Below, piece after piece: positions 49,982-57,579 of a stretch of 64,000 bases of DNA; position 1 is the first letter of the stretch, and every line of letters begins with the position of its first letter. The position numbers were made by a program, and so were the translations under genes. The stretch is from positions 1 through 64,000 of the forward strand of contig JAYUQP010000061.1 in assembly GCA_043757265.1 (NCBI GenBank). The letters run 5' to 3'. Below the pieces are notes generated by a model that did no database searches, was not told the DNA's origin, and worked only from the letters and a program-made list of their open reading frames with translations. Origin of the DNA: JANPLN01 sp043757265 (lineage in GTDB: Bacteria > Bdellovibrionota > Bdellovibrionia > Bdellovibrionales > JAGQZY01).

Positions 49982-51010
49982 GTGCTTATAAGCTGCAAAG
50001 TTTCTAATTCTGTTCTTACATTTTTAGAGCGTCAAGGAAGGGATCTATCTCCTTTTTATCAAAATCTTGACGTTCCCGAAGACTTTTTGCGCGACACTTC
50101 ATGCTGGCTCGAAGCCGAAAAAATGGAAACTTTGCTACGAGACATTGACTCCCTTTTCACAGATGTACCGGATCAATACTTACGAGAGATTGGCCGACAG
50201 AACGAGCAGCTCCGCACATGGGGAGTTCTAGACAGTGTTTTAAAAATGGTGGAATCGCCGCAAGACATTTACTGTCAGCCGTCGCGCTTTATTTCTTATT
50301 TTATTTCTCCAGAGCCACCCATAGCGGCGTGGCGGCAAGACGGCGAAGTGATTCGTTTTCAACTCCCGGTCCTTGCATCACAGTATCCTTACATCACTTT
50401 GTATTTAACGGGTGCCCTTGAAGGGCTCCCACAATACATGCGGCAACCTCTAGCCTCGGTAAAGTGGCAAGACAGCCAGATTGATATTTTGTGGAAGCAA
50501 ACCCAGGAAAGTTTACTTCCCGACGATGAAATGCATCTCCGTCAGTTCAACCCGCAATGGGTGCGAAGCATGATGGAAAGTTTAGAAAAACATCAAAAAA
50601 ATTTAGAAAACCGTTCGGGAGCTCCCGAAGCTGTGAGCATGAATGCCGACGAGATGCGCGAGCTGCAAACTTTTTTGCGTGAGACGTCTGTAAAATTTGA
50701 GTTTTTTCTGCAAGAATCTCTAGCGGTGAAAAGCGATTTTTTGAAATTGCATGATTATTTTGTTCGATCGCAACAGCTTGTTACGTTTTTGGTGCACTCT
50801 GGGCGAAAAACCAAACAGGTGGATGAGGCTATGCGACGCATGGATTGGCAGCATGTGCAATCGTCTTACAGTCAAATGGTCGAAGAGGCGTGCGAACGAT
50901 TACTAAAAAACAAAGCCACGATGCAAGATTTATCATCGAGCTTTGAAAAATTCAAAAAGTCGACAGAGGCTAAAAATACTTTCGACGAAAATCTAGCGTT
51001 GCCGATGTAG
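49982..51010 (+). CDS. Uncharacterised protein, possible regulator with long helix
   Basis: 342 residues from GTG 49982 (AGGAAAA upstream). The N-terminal region (TFLERQGRDLSPFYQNLDVP to CWLEAEKMETLLRDI) resembles the N-terminal ligand-binding part of OruR/ArgR-like AraC regulators and related sensors, but no HTH follows. The second half is helical (about 195-340), without a membrane segment or signal peptide. It lies between CpaF and enolase on the same strand; the 87-bp gap allows a shared transcript with CpaF. Function unknown. Confidence 0.6.
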   Translation: MLISCKVSNSVLTFLERQGRDLSPFYQNLDVPEDFLRDTSCWLEAEKMETLLRDIDSLFTDVPDQYLREIGRQNEQLRTWGVLDSVLKMVESPQDIYCQPSRFISYFISPEPPIAAWRQDGEVIRFQLPVLASQYPYITLYLTGALEGLPQYMRQPLASVKWQDSQIDILWKQTQESLLPDDEMHLRQFNPQWVRSMMESLEKHQKNLENRSGAPEAVSMNADEMRELQTFLRETSVKFEFFLQESLAVKSDFLKLHDYFVRSQQLVTFLVHSGRKTKQVDEAMRRMDWQHVQSSYSQMVEEACERLLKNKATMQDLSSSFEKFKKSTEAKNTFDENLALPM

Positions 51011-51040
51011 GCCGAGGCTAAGGCCGAAGGCGAAAAGCCA
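51008..51040. repeat. GCCGAAGGC-type linker starting at a stop codon, copy 2
   Basis: TAGGCCGAGGCTAAGGCCGA starts with the stop TAG of the preceding gene and matches 24857-24876 with one difference. It ends before the ribosome site of eno (CAGGAG). Confidence 0.7.
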
Positions 51041-51063
51041 GCAAAGCTACACAGGAGTCCATC

Positions 51064-52317
51064 ATGGCAGAAATTGTTTCCATACTTGGTCGCGAAATTT
51101 TAGACAGCCGAGGGTTTCCAACTCTTGAGGTTGAAGTCCTTACGAACAACGGAGTCATTGGACGAGCTGCTGTGCCCTCAGGTGCATCGACAGGGGCGCA
51201 CGAGGCCCACGAGCTGCGCGATGGCGATAAAGGTCGTTACATGGGAAAAGGTGTTCTCATCGCCGTGGAAAATGTGAATAGCGAAATCTCGGACGCTCTC
51301 GAAGGCTTTGATGTTTTTGATCAAGCCGGGCTCGATCAAAAGCTCATCGAGCTTGACGGCACAAAAAATAAATCCCGTTTGGGTGCAAATGCGATTTTAG
51401 GAGTATCGTTAGCTACCGCAAAAGCGGCAGCTCAGGAATCGCGCCTACCGCTCTACAAATACATCGGCGGAGTGCACAGTCATCAGCTTCCCATTCCATT
51501 GATGAACGTGATGAATGGCGGAGCACATGCAGATAACGGTGTGGACATTCAGGAATTTATGATTGTTCCTCGCCAGCAAAACTTTCGCGAGACATTGCGT
51601 GTGGGCTCTGAAATCTTTCACACACTTAAAAAAATTCTCATCGAAAAAAAATTAACGACATCCGTGGGCGATGAGGGCGGTTTTGCTCCGGCTTTAGAAT
51701 CTAATGAGCAGGCGTTAGAGCTTTTAGCTTTGGCCATTGAAAAAGCAGGATACCGACTGGGTGAAGATGTTTTTATGGCGCTCGACGTCGCCGCCACCGA
51801 ATTTTTTAAAGATGGCCGCTACGAGTGGGAAGGTAAAAAAATCACAGCCGCCGAGTTGATCGATATCTATTCGGGATGGACAAAAAGGTTTCCACTGATC
51901 AGCATCGAAGACGGTTTGGCCGAAGATGATTGGGCAGGATGGAAAGATCTCACAGGAAAAATTGGCTCTACAGTACAGTTAGTGGGCGATGATTTGTTTG
52001 TAACAAACATCGAGCGTGTTAAGCGTGGCGTTGCCGAACAGTGTGCAAACGCCCTGCTTGTGAAGGTAAATCAGATTGGAACTTTGACCGAAACAATCCA
52101 AGCGGTGCAATTTGCGCAGCGCTCAGGCTACAACACGGTGATGTCGCATAGAAGCGGCGAAACCGAAGACGTGACAATCGCCGATCTCGCCGTGGCGCTA
52201 AACTGCAGGCAAATCAAAACCGGCAGTCTGTGTCGGAGCGAGCGTATCGCCAAATACAACCAGCTCCTCCGCATTGAAGAGCAACTCGTAAAAAGCGCGA
52301 CCTTCGCCCAGCTCTAA
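51064..52317 (+). CDS. eno: Enolase
   Basis: 417 residues, standard length. Enolase converts 2-phosphoglycerate to phosphoenolpyruvate. SGASTGAHEAHELRDGD, GDEGGFAPAL, SIEDGLAEDDWAGW and QLVGDDLFVTN hold the magnesium-binding and catalytic residues; MSHRSGETED is the C-terminal signature. CAGGAG precedes the ATG. A long inverted repeat (family C) follows within 20 bases of the stop. Confidence 0.98.
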   Translation: MAEIVSILGREILDSRGFPTLEVEVLTNNGVIGRAAVPSGASTGAHEAHELRDGDKGRYMGKGVLIAVENVNSEISDALEGFDVFDQAGLDQKLIELDGTKNKSRLGANAILGVSLATAKAAAQESRLPLYKYIGGVHSHQLPIPLMNVMNGGAHADNGVDIQEFMIVPRQQNFRETLRVGSEIFHTLKKILIEKKLTTSVGDEGGFAPALESNEQALELLALAIEKAGYRLGEDVFMALDVAATEFFKDGRYEWEGKKITAAELIDIYSGWTKRFPLISIEDGLAEDDWAGWKDLTGKIGSTVQLVGDDLFVTNIERVKRGVAEQCANALLVKVNQIGTLTETIQAVQFAQRSGYNTVMSHRSGETEDVTIADLAVALNCRQIKTGSLCRSERIAKYNQLLRIEEQLVKSATFAQL

Positions 52318-52333
52318 AAGGTGCCAGTTTCGA

Positions 52334-52442
52334 AAAAGGTACCAAGTACCTTTTCCGGTAACGTAAGCGAGTTGAGGTCTTATCATCAAATTTTATTTCC
52401 CTAACTCTCGTATATTACCGGAAAAGGTACTTGGTACCTTTT
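52334..52442. repeat. Long inverted repeat (family C) between eno and the ftsB-like gene
   Basis: Arms 52334-52361 and 52415-52442 are perfectly complementary over 28 bp. Each arm contains a smaller palindrome, GGTAC-CAA-GTACC and GGTAC-TTG-GTACC. The smaller core differs by one base from the terminal hairpin of the RAYT element (GGTACCACGTACC at 47071). It could terminate eno transcription. Confidence 0.88.
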
Positions 52443-52493
52443 CCTACCGAAAAACGACTTGGTACATAATCAAGGACGCCTTATCATATTGCT

Positions 52494-52796
52494 ATGACGA
52501 CTTTTAAAACTTCGTTTATGGATTTACTCAACCGGCCATCAAAAGTTTTTCTGTATGCCGTGGTGATGGCATTGTTGATGCTTCTTTACGATGGGAGCTT
52601 TTGGAATCTATGGAGCCTGCATCGCAACGAAAAAGAAATGCAAAAGCGTATTCACGCCATCGAGCAAGATGTGCAGTCGTTGCAGTTTAGGGTTGAAGCC
52701 GCTAGGTCGCATTCGTTTATCGAAAGGCAAGCCACAGAGCAACTGGGTTTGGTTCGTGAGGATGAGTTGGTCTTTGTTTTTTCCGACGGAGAATAG
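52494..52796 (+). CDS. ftsB: FtsB/DivIC-like septum-formation initiator
   Basis: 100 residues. One membrane segment (VFLYAVVMALLMLLYDG, about 18-34) is followed by a coiled coil (RNEKEMQKRIHAIEQDVQSL) and RQATEQLGLVREDELVFVF, the ending usual for FtsB/DivIC. It links the divisome's FtsL and FtsQ across the periplasm. It follows eno, as in many proteobacteria. The family is short and diverse, so the exact name rests on topology and position. Its stop is two bases from the end of the small lipoprotein gene on the other strand. Confidence 0.85.
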   Translation: MTTFKTSFMDLLNRPSKVFLYAVVMALLMLLYDGSFWNLWSLHRNEKEMQKRIHAIEQDVQSLQFRVEAARSHSFIERQATEQLGLVREDELVFVFSDGE

Positions 52797-52798
52797 GA

Positions 52799-52906
52799 TT
52801 ATTTCGCTAGATCGCGCGTGCTTGCAGCCATAACGTTTGGGCTGCAGTTTTGATAAAAGACGGTCATCCACATAAGACTTAAACCAATAAAAATGTATTT
52901 AGTCAT
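52799..52906 (-). CDS. 35-residue putative lipoprotein
   Basis: The frame reads MTKYIFIGLSLMWMTVFYQN then CSPNVMAASTRDLAK: a Lys, a hydrophobic segment and YQNC, the same type of lipid site as FQNC at 5516. CGGAGGT lies about four to six bases before the ATG, a strong ribosome site. It fills the gap between the ftsB-like gene and polA on the opposite strand, ending two bases from the former. It resembles entericidin-size lipoproteins. It could be functional by itself; a chance frame is less likely given the ribosome site and lipobox. Confidence 0.6.
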   Translation of the reverse strand: MTKYIFIGLSLMWMTVFYQNCSPNVMAASTRDLAK

Positions 52907-53053
52907 CGGACCTCCGTGCTGTTCCTTATCGGCAATCTCCGAGAAACATTAGGACTTTCGTCGAATTTTTCCAATTTTTTTTAAACTCAAATGTTTCAAT
53001 TTGAGACTCAATCGGGTACTGTTCCTCATCCATTTTACGAAAAGGTAAAACAA

Positions 53054-55633
53054 ATGAAGAAGTTATATCTGGTCGATGTGAGTTCCATGTTTTTTCGTGC
53101 CTTCTATGCAGTGAGGCCACTCAACACCTCAAAAGGCGTCCCAACAAACGCAGTGTACGGTTTCTTATCAATGATTGTGAAACTGTTAAAAGATATTAAG
53201 CCTGATTACTTGGCATTTTGCTTCGATCGACCCGAGCCTTCGTTTCGAAAAGAGATCTATACTGAGTACAAAGCAAATCGCTCGGAAATGCCCGAGGAGC
53301 TTATTCCGCAGGTTCCCTACATCAAAAAACTTACCGAGGTTTTGGGAATTCCCATTTTTGAAAAACCCGGCTTCGAAGCCGATGATTTGATTGGAACCCT
53401 CACTCGCTACGGGCAAACGCAAGGCATGCAAGTGGTCATCGTGAGTGGCGACAAAGATTTTGCACAGTTGATCAATGAAAACGTGATTATGTACGACACC
53501 ATGAAGGAGATTCGCTTTACTATCGAAAAAGTGATCGAAAAATGGGGAGTGCATCCAAAGCACTTTATCGATTATTTAGCCATGACGGGCGATGCCTCCG
53601 ATAATATTCCTGGGGTGCGAGGTATCGGGCCAAAGGGCGCGCAAAAATTAATTGAAGAATTTGGGAGTCTCGAAAACCTCTATGATCATCTTTCAGATGT
53701 TAAAAATGCAAACTTACAAAAAAAATTACTCGATGCCAAAGACATGGCATTTTTGTCTAAGAAGCTTGTCACCATCGATCAAGACATGGAGATACCACTT
53801 TCGATTGAAGGCCTTAAAATGCAAAGCCCCAATCGGGCAGCGCTGGGTGAAGTGTTAGACGAGCTAGAATTTTCAACTTTTAAAAAAAATCTATGCGGCG
53901 AAGAAGCCGCCCCATCATCCGCCGTCCAGGCACCAGCCGATTCAGTTTCAGTCGACAGCACGGATGTGTCCGAGGCAGTGCTAACGCTAGCATCCGCCTC
54001 CAACACAAACTTTAACGTACAGACTATCAATTTTGAACAATTTAAAAGCTGGATCGACAACAAAAAGAGCCTGTGGATTGTGGATCACCAGCGCGAATAT
54101 ATTTTCGCAAATAGTGATGACATTCGCCACTACCAAGACGATGAAAACAAACTGCGCGATTATTTGGACCAGCGCGAAGACATCGAGTGGTTGGGCTATG
54201 ATTTAAAATCTTGCTGGCGTCAGCTAAAGTTAAAAAAAGCACATCGCGCGCAGTGGGACAGTTATCTTGCAGCCTACATTGCCCATGCCGGACCGGTGGA
54301 GTCGTTTGCGGCAGTGGCCGAGCTCTACGCTAAGCAGTCTGTACCTGATCTTCCAGATTCCTCATTGCTTTATAAAATGCATCTTACTTTGAAAGACGAA
54401 CTAACACGCAATTTACAAAAAACATCTATGCTCGGTGTATTACAAACCATCGAACTGCCAACCATCGATCTTTTAACAGCTATGGAAACTAAGGGAGTGC
54501 TTATCGACGTAGATTTTCTCAAGAGCGAAAGTCTTACACTCACCGAAGGCATTCGCAAGGTGGAGAAGGAAATCCACGAGGAAGCGGGCGAAACATTTAA
54601 TGTGGCAAGCCCAAAACAGTTAGGCCATATTCTCTTTGAAAAAATGGGTTTGCCGAAAGGGAAAAAAACCAAGACTGGATACTCGACCAATACAGATGTG
54701 TTGGAAAAATACGAAGACACATTTCCAATTACAAAAAATGTGATTGAATTTCGCGAACTCAGCAAACTTAAATCCACTTATGTAGATGCTCTTCCGGCAC
54801 TTGTTAATAGTGAAACAGGTCGTGTGCATACGCAGTACAACCAAGCGCTAACCGCCACAGGAAGACTGTCTAGTGTGCAGCCGAATTTGCAAAATATTCC
54901 GATTCGCACAGAGCGTGGTCTGCGCATTCGACGCGGTTTTATCGCAGAGCCGGGACACATCCTTGTTTCGGCGGATTACAGCCAAATCGAGTTGCGGATT
55001 TTGGCGCATATTTCAAAAGACCAAGGATTAAAGGATGCGTTTCTGCACGACGTGGATATTCACTCTAAGGCAGCAAGCGAGATTTTTGCGGTACCGCTTG
55101 ATAAGGTTGATGACGATCTACGCCGCAAGGCCAAAGCGGTCAATTTCGGAATCGCCTACGGGCAGGGAGTGTTCGGGCTTTCCGAAGGATTAAAAATATC
55201 CCGCGGTGAGGCCAAGGAAATTATCGATTTGTATTTCCAACGCTTCAGCGGTGTCAAAAAATACATGACCGAAATTGTAGAGTTTGTTCAAGCCCACGGG
55301 TACGTAGAAACAATCTTAGGCCGCCGTAGATACCTGCCACAGATCCGATCGAAAAACAACAACATGAAAGCCTTTGCCGAACGAGCGGCGATCAATGCGC
55401 CTATTCAAGGCATGTCGAGCGATCTGGTAAAATTGGCAATGATCGAAGTGGGTCACGAGTTTCGCGATCAAATCATTTTGCAAGTGCACGATGAATTGAT
55501 TTTCGAAATCAAAGACGACTCCGAGCTCAGTGACAAAATGGATAGAATTAAAAGTCTTATGGAAAACTGCATGACCCTTGATGTGCCCTTAAAAGTGAAC
55601 GTGTCCAAGGGCCATAACTGGGCCGAGCTCTAA
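53054..55633 (+). CDS. polA: DNA polymerase I
   Basis: 859 residues from ATG 53054 (AAGG upstream; MKKLYLVDVSSMFFRAFY is the family start). The 5'-nuclease domain spans 1-~290 (FEADDLIGTL, GDKDFAQL, GIGPKGAQKLI). The 3'-5' domain (about 310-490) is degenerate: the place of the DxE motif reads LWIVDHQREYIF, so proofreading is probably absent, as in Taq and Bacillus enzymes. The polymerase domain (490-859) has SADYSQIELRILAHIS (A), RRKAKAVNFGIAYG (B) and QVHDELIFEI (C). It fills repair gaps and removes RNA primers. Its stop overlaps an inverted repeat. Confidence 0.97.
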   Translation: MKKLYLVDVSSMFFRAFYAVRPLNTSKGVPTNAVYGFLSMIVKLLKDIKPDYLAFCFDRPEPSFRKEIYTEYKANRSEMPEELIPQVPYIKKLTEVLGIPIFEKPGFEADDLIGTLTRYGQTQGMQVVIVSGDKDFAQLINENVIMYDTMKEIRFTIEKVIEKWGVHPKHFIDYLAMTGDASDNIPGVRGIGPKGAQKLIEEFGSLENLYDHLSDVKNANLQKKLLDAKDMAFLSKKLVTIDQDMEIPLSIEGLKMQSPNRAALGEVLDELEFSTFKKNLCGEEAAPSSAVQAPADSVSVDSTDVSEAVLTLASASNTNFNVQTINFEQFKSWIDNKKSLWIVDHQREYIFANSDDIRHYQDDENKLRDYLDQREDIEWLGYDLKSCWRQLKLKKAHRAQWDSYLAAYIAHAGPVESFAAVAELYAKQSVPDLPDSSLLYKMHLTLKDELTRNLQKTSMLGVLQTIELPTIDLLTAMETKGVLIDVDFLKSESLTLTEGIRKVEKEIHEEAGETFNVASPKQLGHILFEKMGLPKGKKTKTGYSTNTDVLEKYEDTFPITKNVIEFRELSKLKSTYVDALPALVNSETGRVHTQYNQALTATGRLSSVQPNLQNIPIRTERGLRIRRGFIAEPGHILVSADYSQIELRILAHISKDQGLKDAFLHDVDIHSKAASEIFAVPLDKVDDDLRRKAKAVNFGIAYGQGVFGLSEGLKISRGEAKEIIDLYFQRFSGVKKYMTEIVEFVQAHGYVETILGRRRYLPQIRSKNNNMKAFAERAAINAPIQGMSSDLVKLAMIEVGHEFRDQIILQVHDELIFEIKDDSELSDKMDRIKSLMENCMTLDVPLKVNVSKGHNWAEL

Positions 55634-55714
55634 ATCCGGTGCCAGGTCCTGTTTAATCCGGTTCCATTTTAAACTTAATTGGAACCGGATTAAACAGGAC
55701 CTGGCACCGGATTT
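55632..55714. repeat. Long inverted repeat (family B), copy 2
   Basis: Arms 55632-55665 and 55681-55714 are perfectly complementary over 34 bp with a 15-base loop. The 30-bp inner sequence is identical to copy 1 at 34947. The left arm overlaps the polA stop codon by two bases. It should terminate polA transcription. Confidence 0.92.
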
Positions 55715-55750
55715 ACTAACACATTGAGCCGCAAAAGTGTGTCTGTACCT
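55713..55750. repeat. Half copy of palindrome family A joined to family B
   Basis: TTACTAACACATTGAGCCGC and the next 18 bases match the right arm of the palindrome at 30390-30430 with about three substitutions. The left arm is absent; family B stands in its place. Confidence 0.75.
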
Positions 55751-55772
55751 GGTTAATATACCTGGTTAATAA

Positions 55773-56390
55773 TTAAAACGTTGCGTGTAGAGCTACTTCG
55801 AGACCACGTTCGAATACGCGAAATTCACTTTCGCCAAACAGTGTTCTTACTTTGTTGAACTGTTGCATGACCACGTAGGAGATATCTGCTCCAAAGTTTT
55901 TCGTGATCTGCACCCCACCACCGAATTGCAAACCAATGCTGGGATCTAAGTTATCTAAATCGCTGTTTGAAAAATCACTAATATTCAAACCACCCTTAAC
56001 ACTCAGAATTTCGTTTATTGAATATGCAAGGTTTCCATCAATTCTGATCATACGGAAAGTATCATCGTACTTATAAGCGTCTTCCTCATCGAGGGTAAGA
56101 TAGGTAAAATTGGCAGTGAAACCTAATTTTTGAACCGGCAAGAATGCGTAACCAACAGAAAGTCCAGCTTCATTCTTGAAACCACCTTCGGCTTTTGTGG
56201 TGTTACCTAGATATTCTTCTCTTTGTTCATAATCTAAAAAAGATTTGACCAGGGCCACGCGGAAGCCTTTTGCCGACATCACGCTTGGTACAGACGTAGA
56301 GATTGTGCTTGCATCGTTGCTTTTTGATTGCGCGAAGGCGGATACGGCCACTGTTGCTATTGCTAAGAGCGTGATAACTTGTTTTAACAT
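55773..56390 (-). CDS. Outer-membrane beta-barrel protein
   Basis: 205 residues. The signal peptide (QVITLLAIATVAVSAFAQ) ends at AFAQ. Strand-like segments follow (FRVALVKSFLDYEQREEYLG, AGLSVGYAFLPVQKLGFTAN, NLAYSINEILSVKGGL, IGLQFGGGVQITKNFGADISY), and the chain ends FERGLEVALHATF with a terminal Phe. It fits a small (OmpW/OMP_b-brl-like) barrel of about eight strands. It is a single gene with AGAGG upstream. Function unknown. Confidence 0.85.
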   Translation of the reverse strand: MLKQVITLLAIATVAVSAFAQSKSNDASTISTSVPSVMSAKGFRVALVKSFLDYEQREEYLGNTTKAEGGFKNEAGLSVGYAFLPVQKLGFTANFTYLTLDEEDAYKYDDTFRMIRIDGNLAYSINEILSVKGGLNISDFSNSDLDNLDPSIGLQFGGGVQITKNFGADISYVVMQQFNKVRTLFGESEFRVFERGLEVALHATF

Positions 56391-56582
56391 GATAAAATCC
56401 TCTCCATTGTTATGGTTGTTTAAATGTTAAACAGCGGGCTTTAAATTGCGCGCAAAGAAACTCCTTGCTCGCAATGATCTAAAGATCGCTATTTTGATAA
56501 AATTAAAAGCAATAGTTATTCCAAGTGGGGGAGTATGTGGGAAAGCCTTTACATTTCGCGCATTTAAGGTTGAAATTGAAGA

Positions 56583-57299
56583 ATGTCGGAAACCCTTGAT
56601 GAAAATGACGAGCCGGTATCGCAAGAAGATCTCGAGGAGATAGATGACATCCTTCAAGAGGCTTCGCCCGAATTTGTTGATCAATTAAAATCAATCAACG
56701 CAGAAAATTTGAATCATCAAGACTTGGGCCTCAGCGAAGAAGAACAAAAGAAGGACGAAGAAAAAGCAAGCAAGTGGTATTATCGGGTTTGGTTTAGCCT
56801 GGGCCGCACGCAACAGTTGCTCGTGCTGGTTGGAGGTTTTGCCGTTTTTGTGGCTCTTCCTTTGTTGTTGCTGTCGGTGTTCGGCGTGTTTACGCCGTCA
56901 TTTTTGATTGCCGATCAAACGTCGCTTGCCGTTTGGGCTGACGAAAAGATGGCACTTGATTTAAAACTCCCGCAGAAAGATCTGATGGATCTTTTTTTGA
57001 GCGACCAGTACTTTTTAGAAATTCCCGAACAGATTTATGTCATAGAACCAAAGGGCGAAATCAAAATAGGCCGCTTCGCCTTTTACATGGAGCTCTTCCA
57101 ACGAGAAGATGAGCCATTTTTCAAACAGCGCTACGAAGAAATCATTGAAATTCTCAGCCGCACCCTCAAACAGCACAGCGTCGACGATTTTAAAGGTGTC
57201 GAGGGAAAAGAGGAAATGCGCAAAACAATACTAGCAGCCCTCAACACCCGTCTAGAAACAAAAATAAAAAACATCCGCTACAAACTCGTCGTCTTCTAA
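56583..57299 (+). CDS. FliL-like single-pass membrane protein
   Basis: 238 residues. An acidic cytoplasmic N-terminus (1-70) is followed by one membrane segment (LLVLVGGFAVFVALPLLLLS) and a C-terminal domain where GRFAFYMELFQREDEPFFKQRYEE and KGVEGKEEMRKTILAALNTR match the FliL pattern. FliL sits around the flagellar stator, but this gene is not near flagellar genes, so it may be a FliL paralogue with another role in the envelope. The start lacks a strong ribosome site. Residues 1-70 are not typical of FliL. Confidence 0.7.
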   Translation: MSETLDENDEPVSQEDLEEIDDILQEASPEFVDQLKSINAENLNHQDLGLSEEEQKKDEEKASKWYYRVWFSLGRTQQLLVLVGGFAVFVALPLLLLSVFGVFTPSFLIADQTSLAVWADEKMALDLKLPQKDLMDLFLSDQYFLEIPEQIYVIEPKGEIKIGRFAFYMELFQREDEPFFKQRYEEIIEILSRTLKQHSVDDFKGVEGKEEMRKTILAALNTRLETKIKNIRYKLVVF

Positions 57300-57371
57300 A
57301 AAAAATTTCAATAATAACGTAAATTCAGTCGCCCGATCGAGCACATAGGGCTTGTCGAGAGCACAACAAAA

Positions 57372-57579
57372 TGCATCACAGCGAAAGTCGAAAGTGACTA
57401 GTCGGACAGGCGGAGTGGAGAATTGCGCCAGTGGAAGCCACAAAGAAGTCATCACAGCGAGAGCCGCAAAATGACTGCAGCTGAGGCGCGAAGAAGCGAC
57501 GCGCGGAGGTGCACTTCCTGTGCACCGCACAAGTGGAGCGACGAGCAACGAAGGCTCCAGTCATTTTGCGGCTCTCGCT
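57372..57579. repeat. Structured repeats after the sigma-54 activator gene
   Basis: CATCACAGCGAAAGTCGAAA at 57374 and CATCACAGCGAGAGCCGCAA at 57450 are related direct copies. The second begins a perfect 22-bp inverted repeat: 57456-57477 against 57558-57579. The right arm covers the last codons and stop of the minus-strand activator gene. A smaller hairpin, GGTGCAC/GTGCACC, lies inside at 57508-57526. Confidence 0.8.
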
